DNA of 11,229 nt from Verrucomicrobiota bacterium (GTDB lineage: Bacteria; Verrucomicrobiota; Verrucomicrobiia; Verrucomicrobiales; Verrucomicrobiaceae). Positions 8,184 to 11,229 of this stretch are shown piece after piece (the stretch's first letter is position 1; the number at the start of each line of letters is the position of its first letter). The notes below the pieces were generated by a model. It saw only the letters and a list, made by a program, of their open reading frames with translations. It was not told where the DNA came from and searched no databases. The stretch spans positions 1 through 11,229 of the forward strand of contig JAEYUU010000742.1 in assembly GCA_023429545.1 (NCBI GenBank). The letters run 5' to 3'. Both the position numbers and the translations under genes were made by a program.

Positions 8184-8216
8184 TGCAATAACGTTTAAGA
8201 TTTGTTAAATTATAAT
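8183..8216 (+). promoter_or_regulatory. AT-rich promoter-like segment at the start of the L,D-transpeptidase gene
   Basis: A TTGCAA at 8183-8188 is followed by a weak TAAATT at 8206-8211 with a 17 bp spacer. A perfect TATAAT at 8211-8216 overlaps the ATG at 8215, but its spacer to TTGCAA is 22 bp, too long for a standard promoter. If either is the real -10, transcription starts at or after the annotated ATG and translation would begin at the in-frame GTG at 8236. Confidence 0.35.
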
Positions 8217-9174
8217 GTCAAGCCGCGAACCTTCCGTGAACTGCCACGCCCTTCGCCTCCGTCGTCTCGCTACCGCCCTGAGGTGCGGCGTTCTTGTCGG
8301 TACGGCGGCACTCCTGAGCCAGTGCGCCAGTGGACCCAAGCCCAGCAAGCACGCGGATGTGGTGGTAAGTGTGAAGGACCAGAAGCTCGCTGTGTACAAC
8401 AAGGAGGGGAAAGTGACCCGCACGTATCCTGTTTCCACCTCCAAGTTTGGTAACAATGACAAGCCTGGAAAATTTGGCACGCCTCTGGGTACTCATGAAG
8501 TGGTGGCCAAGATCGGTCAAGGAGCGCCTCCCGGGGCTGTCTTCAAGAGCCGCAACTGGACGGGCGAAGTGATCAAGCCGAACGCCCCGGGACGCGATCC
8601 CATCGTCTCCCGCATCCTCTGGCTGCGTGGTCTGGAGAAAGAGAACCAGAACGCCTACGCCCGCTGCATCTACATCCATGGCACGGCCGAAGAGGTGAAC
8701 ATCGGCAAGCCGGTCAGCTACGGCTGCATCCGCATGAAGTCGAAGGATGTGATCGACCTGTTCAGCCGCCTGCCCATCGGCTCTCGCGTGACGGTCGTGA
8801 CCACGGGTTTGCCTGCCGCTGTTCCCACCCTCCCCACCGCAGTGCCAGTCCAGACGCCAGCCGGGGACCGTCCTCCGATCATGCTGACTCCCCCCAAGCA
8901 GCTTGAACAGGAAGGGCCTCTGATGGCACAAAATACCAGGACATCGGCCACTGCCAGCCACCGGACCACATCCCCCACCGAAGCACCCGTTCCCACGCGG
9001 CGCGTGGCCTCCGTTTCCACCGATTCCCCTGCTCCCGCACCCGCAGCGCCCGCCAAGCGCCACGTGCAGCATTTCCAATCGGGTGAGAAGGTATTGTACT
9101 CCGCTCCCGCCACCGTGAATGGCCCTGGCGTCGTGCTGAAGTCCAAGCGGAGCGCCTCGCAGAATCTGCAATAG
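8215..9174 (+). CDS. L,D-transpeptidase (YkuD domain), putative lipoprotein
   Basis: YkuD enzymes crosslink peptidoglycan 3-3 between meso-diaminopimelate residues or attach proteins to it. The 319-residue protein has a basic, hydrophobic N-terminus ending in the lipobox-like LLSQC with lipidation candidate C37. The YkuD domain spans about 47-196. It carries the HGT motif with H155 and the catalytic SYGCIRM motif at 168-174 with nucleophile C171 and R173. The segment VVVSVKDQKLAVYNKEGKV at 49-67 is the usual opening strand pair of the fold. A low-complexity Pro/Thr/Ala-rich tail at about 199-280 and a short basic end follow, with no LysM or peptidoglycan-binding domain. The start could be the GTG at 8236, which gives a more normal 30-residue signal peptide. 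No Shine-Dalgarno sequence is present. The enzyme should act in the periplasm, either anchored by lipid or held by its tail. Confidence 0.93.
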   Translation: MSSREPSVNCHALRLRRLATALRCGVLVGTAALLSQCASGPKPSKHADVVVSVKDQKLAVYNKEGKVTRTYPVSTSKFGNNDKPGKFGTPLGTHEVVAKIGQGAPPGAVFKSRNWTGEVIKPNAPGRDPIVSRILWLRGLEKENQNAYARCIYIHGTAEEVNIGKPVSYGCIRMKSKDVIDLFSRLPIGSRVTVVTTGLPAAVPTLPTAVPVQTPAGDRPPIMLTPPKQLEQEGPLMAQNTRTSATASHRTTSPTEAPVPTRRVASVSTDSPAPAPAAPAKRHVQHFQSGEKVLYSAPATVNGPGVVLKSKRSASQNLQ

Positions 9175-9203
9175 TCGCACACCGGGATTGCGCAGACCAC
9201 CAA

Positions 9204-9249
9204 CAGATGTGGATGACGCCATCCACGGACCTCGGTGCGCGTCCATCTG
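9204..9249. other. Potential three-way-junction fold downstream of the L,D-transpeptidase gene
   Basis: The outer stem is CAGATG (9204-9209) with CATCTG (9244-9249). Inside it, TGGATG (9210-9215) pairs with CATCCA (9220-9225) around the loop ACGC, and GAC (9228-9230) can pair with GTC (9241-9243). A second interrupted hairpin follows, with CATC (9259-9262) / GATG (9288-9291) outside and AGGGC (9269-9273) / GCCCT (9281-9285) inside. No T-run follows either structure, so they are weak terminator candidates. They could be mRNA 3'-end structures or a leader of the next gene. Confidence 0.35.
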
Positions 9250-9352
9250 AGCGCGGTACATCTCGGCGAGGGCTCACAATGCCCTGCGATGTCGTAGCTG
9301 ACCTTGAATGAGGCGCGCGGCGAAGGGAAAATCCAATTGACTTGAACGGAAA

Positions 9353-9865
9353 ATGAAAGAATTGCTACTGAGACTGAGTTTCAGGAGTATTATTCTTCAG
9401 ATGATTCTGACGACCACCCAGGCCTCCATTGGCATCTCCAGCACGCAGCACCCTCATTTCGTGGGTCTTGCGCAGCTCTGGTCGCTGCTGGCGCATGAGG
9501 ATGTGGCTTCCGATCCGGTCAAGAGCGATGCGGTCCTGGACATGATCGCCGTCCTGCTGAGGCAAGGAACTGCCCGGAGTGCCGTGGAAGCCTTCTGCCG
9601 CATGAAGAAGGTGTGCGGCTCGGTCTGTTACATGGCGCAGTTCCGCCTGCGCAACTGGCTGGAGAAGCAAATCATGGTGCGCACCGGCGATGCAGGGTGG
9701 CAGCCTTTAGAGCTTGGCTTTGGAGATTTCCGCCGCCTCGTGCAGGCGTGTCGTCATAGGGAATGGGAGTGGCAGGAAACAGCCGGTTCCTGGGAAAGCA
9801 TTGAGGTGGTCTTCGCCTGGAGCGGAGTGCCGGAGGTGGTGGAGCAAGATCTGGTGATTGCCTGA
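9353..9865 (+). CDS. Hypothetical protein, family not recognised
   Basis: This open frame gives 170 residues from the ATG at 9353. A second in-frame ATG at 9401 (154 residues) is at least as likely. The first 16 codons are AT-rich and include CTA, AGA and AGG, unlike the GC-rich codon use after 9401. An AGGAG at 9383-9387 precedes 9401, though 13 nt away is far. The product appears soluble. It has four cysteines in the middle (residues 82, 88, 92 and, further on, 133), with a KKVCGSVCYM cluster, and a Trp-rich region WEWQETAGSWESIEVVFAW near 138-156. The mid-region is predicted helical and the end strand-like. No known motif is visible. The gene sits alone between two structured gaps. I regard it as real because of codon use after 9401, with unknown function. 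Confidence 0.6.
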   Translation: MKELLLRLSFRSIILQMILTTTQASIGISSTQHPHFVGLAQLWSLLAHEDVASDPVKSDAVLDMIAVLLRQGTARSAVEAFCRMKKVCGSVCYMAQFRLRNWLEKQIMVRTGDAGWQPLELGFGDFRRLVQACRHREWEWQETAGSWESIEVVFAWSGVPEVVEQDLVIA

Positions 9866-9887
9866 GCCTCACTGAGACGGCTCGGTG

Positions 9888-9980
9888 CGAGATGTCGCGC
9901 CTTGTGGACTAGCCGCAAGGCAACACAGAAAAAACGGCCCGCTTGCGGCGGCAAAAAGCGAGCGCTGGGGTGACATCTCG
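9888..9980. other. Nested and mutually exclusive inverted repeats, possible structured RNA
   Basis: An outer 9 bp perfect repeat, CGAGATGTC (9888-9896) and GACATCTCG (9972-9980), encloses two competing stems. Stem A is GCCTTGTGG (9899-9907) with CCGCAAGGC (9913-9921), eight Watson-Crick pairs plus one G-U and the loop ACTAG. Stem B pairs GCCGCAAG (9912-9919) with CTTGCGGC (9942-9949) and cannot coexist with stem A. A run of six A (9929-9934) lies between, which reads as T6 on the minus strand next to a GC-rich hairpin-forming segment, so part of it may serve as a minus-strand terminator. I do not recognise a known RNA family. Confidence 0.45.
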
Positions 9981-10071
9981 TGGCCACTGCGGCCCGGGAG
10001 CAGCGACGTCTTTGCCCACGATTGAATCAGGTACTCTCATATCATGATACCAACACGATATCAGATTTATT

Positions 10072-10086
10072 GGGCATCGAGTGCCC
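10072..10086 (-). terminator. Weak terminator candidate downstream of the four-cysteine protein gene
   Basis: On the minus strand, GGGCA-CTCGA-TGCCC forms a 5 bp stem 11 bp after the stop of the 10098-10304 gene and is followed by AATAAATCT, which is AT-rich but not a T-run. The stem is short, so this is a low-confidence call. Confidence 0.3.
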
Positions 10087-10097
10087 CGGTAGAGTGA

Positions 10098-10304
10098 TTA
10101 ATCGGCAGTCTCCATGTGCTGATGCTCGTCATGCTCGCGTGAAGGGTCACGCGGCAATGGCAGGGGCTTGCAGAGGTGCTTGTCCTTATGTGCAGCCCTT
10201 GCGCACTTGCGGCAGACGTAGCGGGGATCGCGCACAATCTCAGCCAGGTCCTCAAGATCGTCCACGATCTCACTCTTCTTCCATTCGCAAAGGGTCCTGG
10301 CCAT
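10098..10304 (-). CDS. Small four-cysteine protein, probable zinc-binding
   Basis: The 68-residue product from the ATG at 10304 reads MARTLCEWKKSEIVDDLEDL, then AEIVRDPRYVCRKCARAAHK and a Lys/His-rich remainder. Cysteines at 6, 31, 34 and 45 (C-x24-C-x2-C-x10-C) fit a tetrahedral zinc site, and the 'R-D-P-R-Y-V-C-R-K-C-x-R-x-A' plus 'L-C-K-P' pattern resembles small proteins I recall from Planctomycetes and Verrucomicrobia. The C-terminal tail is rich in His, Asp and Glu (EHDEHQHMETAD at 57-68). An in-frame GTG at 10325 would add seven residues including two more cysteines (CYDC). The coding strand is decided by the conserved-looking cysteine pattern; longer frames on the other strand are shadows. 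It is divergent from dps with about 95 bp between. Function is unknown; zinc binding is inference. Confidence 0.7.
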   Translation of the reverse strand: MARTLCEWKKSEIVDDLEDLAEIVRDPRYVCRKCARAAHKDKHLCKPLPLPRDPSREHDEHQHMETAD

Positions 10305-10386
10305 AACATTGCAATCGTAGCACACTCATTACGGCGGAAAAAGAACTTGCGATGCACACCTCCATGACGAGGTTCAATCACGATAC

Positions 10387-10394
10387 AGAGGAGA
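10387..10394 (+). promoter_or_regulatory. Shine-Dalgarno sequence of the Dps gene
   Basis: AGAGGAGA lies with its GGAG core 6 nt before the ATG at 10400. It is the only strong Shine-Dalgarno motif in the window. It decides the start at 10400 over the in-frame ATG at 10352, which lacks one and adds 16 residues unlike the family. Confidence 0.8.
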
Positions 10395-10399
10395 AACCT

Positions 10400-10870
10400 A
10401 TGGCTACCAAAACTATTTCACAAGGAGTGGCCGCCGATCCCGTGGTGACGGCCCTGAACAAACTGCTCGCGGACAGCTACAGCCTGATGGCGGATACCCA
10501 TCTCGCTCACTGGAACGTGGAGGGATCTGATTTCTTCCAACTGCACTCGGCCTTCCAGACGCAGTATGAGGATCTTTTTGCCGCTGTGGACGAAATCGCC
10601 GAGCGCGTGCGTGCTTTGGGCAGCTATGCCGTCGGCGGACTCGAGCGTCTCGCGCGCCTGTCCGATATCACGCCACTTCCCGCGGGTCGTCTGCCGGGCA
10701 AGGACTTCGTGGCACACCTCATCGAGGGTCACGAGAAAGCCTCCGCCTCTTGCAAGGCGGTGGAGTCCGCCGCGCAAGAGGCGGATGATCTGGAAACGCA
10801 GGACATGGCGATCAAGCGCCGTCAGTTCCACCAGAAGACGCTCTGGATGCTGAACAGCTTCCTGAAATAA
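10400..10870 (+). CDS. dps: Dps-family ferritin-like DNA-protection and iron-storage protein
   Basis: Dps forms a 12-subunit shell that oxidises iron(II) with hydrogen peroxide, stores the product and protects DNA. The 156-residue product has the family length. The four-helix core runs from about 15 to 155. The ferroxidase motif contains AHWNV with H37, then LHSAFQ with H49, D64 and E68 in AAVDEIAERVRALG at 62-74. By alignment to E. coli Dps (H51, H63, D67, D78, E82), the D67 position is Q53 here, so one acidic ligand is replaced by an amide. The N-terminal tail is short (MATKTISQGVAADP) with a single Lys, so DNA binding by a basic tail is likely weak. It is a single-gene transcript with its own Shine-Dalgarno sequence and a downstream terminator, and is divergent from the four-cysteine protein gene. 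Confidence 0.94.
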   Translation: MATKTISQGVAADPVVTALNKLLADSYSLMADTHLAHWNVEGSDFFQLHSAFQTQYEDLFAAVDEIAERVRALGSYAVGGLERLARLSDITPLPAGRLPGKDFVAHLIEGHEKASASCKAVESAAQEADDLETQDMAIKRRQFHQKTLWMLNSFLK

Positions 10871-10899
10871 GCGCCTGCGAGGCTGAAACGTTCGACTTC

Positions 10900-10935
10900 A
10901 GAAACCGCCCTGGCATCCCAAGGCGGTTTCTTTCT
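10900..10935 (+). terminator. Rho-independent terminator of the dps gene
   Basis: AGAAACCGCC (10900-10909) and GGCGGTTTCT (10922-10931) form a 10 bp perfect stem with a 12 nt loop, followed by TTCTTTCTG-like T-rich sequence. It begins 29 bp after the dps stop codon. Confidence 0.85.
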
Positions 10936-10994
10936 GTCTCTGGATGAAGCAAAAAGGCCAGCAGGATAGTCCATGCTACACTGCACTTTTTCCA

Positions 10995-11023
10995 TTCATA
11001 AGGGGGGAGGGATACCGTATAAT
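10995..11023 (+). promoter_or_regulatory. Likely promoter of the DUF1501 gene
   Basis: A perfect -10 TATAAT (11018-11023) is preceded by TTCATA (10995-11000, four of six matches to TTGACA) with a 17 bp spacer. Transcription would start near 11030, giving a leader of about 67 nt before the ATG at 11097. It lies directly downstream of the dps terminator, consistent with a new transcription unit. Confidence 0.5.
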
Positions 11024-11096
11024 CATGGTCTGAAAAGACAGCCTGTGTTTGGGCCAGCTCACCCGGTCCGCGTTTCCAACTCCGTTCCCCCACCTC

Positions 11097-11229
11097 ATGT
11101 TCAAGTTTTCCGGCAAGGGATCCATCACCACCTGCGATGGCGTATCGCGTCGCGACTTTCTCCAGGCGGGCACACTGGGAGCCTTGGGGCTGACGCTGCC
11201 GCACTTCAACGCGCTGCGCGCCATGGGTG
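11097..11229 (+). CDS. DUF1501-type protein with twin-arginine signal, 5' end only (runs off the right edge)
   Basis: Only 44 codons are visible. The N-terminus reads MFKFSGKGSITTCDGVSRRD followed by FLQAGTLGALGLTLPHFNAL. The SRRDFLQ motif at 17-23 followed by a moderately hydrophobic helix is a twin-arginine (Tat) signal. The combination 'C-D-G-x-S-R-R-D-F-L-x-x-G-x-L-G' then 'G-L-T-L-P' is what I remember from DUF1501 proteins, exported sulfatase-like proteins abundant in Planctomycetes and Verrucomicrobia and often paired with DUF1549/DUF1553 cytochrome-like proteins. The partner is not in this window. The protein is expected to fold in the cytoplasm and be exported to the periplasm. The catalytic domain lies beyond the edge, so family assignment rests on the leader only. 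Confidence 0.75.
   Translation, partial: MFKFSGKGSITTCDGVSRRDFLQAGTLGALGLTLPHFNALRAMG

Noticed and set aside
8177..8188. TGGCAGTTGCAA read as a sigma54 promoter
   Set aside because: The GG and GC elements are about half the required distance apart.
8218..9261. Minus-strand open frame of 347 codons opposite the L,D-transpeptidase
   Set aside because: It is longer than the real gene but antisense to an intact YkuD domain; its Gly/His/Arg-rich composition is typical of a shadow.
9899..9934. Hairpin followed by an A-rich stretch read as a preQ1-I riboswitch
   Set aside because: The conserved loop sequence and pseudoknot pairing of preQ1-I are absent and no plus-strand gene follows closely.
10040..10066. 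TATCATGATA palindrome and two ATATCA copies 19 bp apart in an AT-rich patch
   Set aside because: Too short to be an att site or origin, and no gene starts nearby on either strand; probably chance in AT-rich DNA.
9980..10306. Plus-strand open frame of 108 codons, GTG start
   Set aside because: It covers the four-cysteine gene in antisense, has low-complexity Arg/Ser-rich composition and no start signal.
10352..10399. Upstream ATG for dps
   Set aside because: It has no Shine-Dalgarno sequence, and the ATG at 10400 has a strong one at the right distance and matches the family length.

Overview
The window is a GC-rich stretch of bacterial chromosome, most likely from the phylum Verrucomicrobia (Verrucomicrobiales-like). 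Three things support this. The last gene is a twin-arginine DUF1501-type protein, a family expanded in Planctomycetes and Verrucomicrobia. Almost no gene has a Shine-Dalgarno sequence. The four-cysteine mini-protein at 10098-10304 resembles small proteins I recall from the PVC group. The placement is inferred from gene content only. I see no transposase, integrase, phage gene, CRISPR array, rRNA or tRNA, so this looks like ordinary chromosome with several poorly characterised genes.

Layout. The left end (1-2527, minus strand) holds the 5' part of a DUF4126 membrane protein gene downstream of a bifunctional penicillin-binding protein gene (class A, GT51 plus transpeptidase). The PBP gene diverges from nadC (2662-3513, plus), which starts a plus-strand run. 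NadC is followed by an ABC ATPase (3561-4211) and an FtsX/MacB-type permease (4208-5395) joined by an ATGA overlap. A secreted protein of unknown function (5408-6286, minus) converges on the permease with a 12 bp gap. It is divergent from a processive-type membrane glycosyltransferase family 2 gene (6524-8053, plus). Next come a lipoprotein-type L,D-transpeptidase of the YkuD family (8215-9174, plus) and an unrecognised 170-codon gene (9353-9865, plus). The right part has a four-cysteine mini-protein (10098-10304, minus) divergent from a Dps-family ferritin (10400-10870, plus) with a clear Rho-independent terminator. It ends with the 5' end of a Tat-exported DUF1501 gene (11097 to the window edge).

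How they fit together. Three genes concern the cell envelope: the PBP polymerises and 4-3 crosslinks peptidoglycan, the YkuD protein makes 3-3 crosslinks or anchors proteins, and the GT2 enzyme makes and probably exports a beta-linked polysaccharide. NadC supplies NAD precursors. The ABC pair belongs to the MacB/LolCDE superfamily; its periplasmic domain has histidine clusters, and I recall related permeases in zinc-linked operons, but this is a weak inference. Dps protects DNA and stores iron.

The most unusual non-coding signals are a nested, mutually exclusive set of inverted repeats at 9888-9980, a possible three-way-junction fold at 9204-9249, and a perfect 7 bp hairpin at 8166-8183 upstream of the L,D-transpeptidase. 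I did not find a convincing new multi-gene system. The ABC permease family, the four-cysteine protein and the 9888-9980 structure deserve the first follow-up. No gene-free gap exceeds 300 bases.
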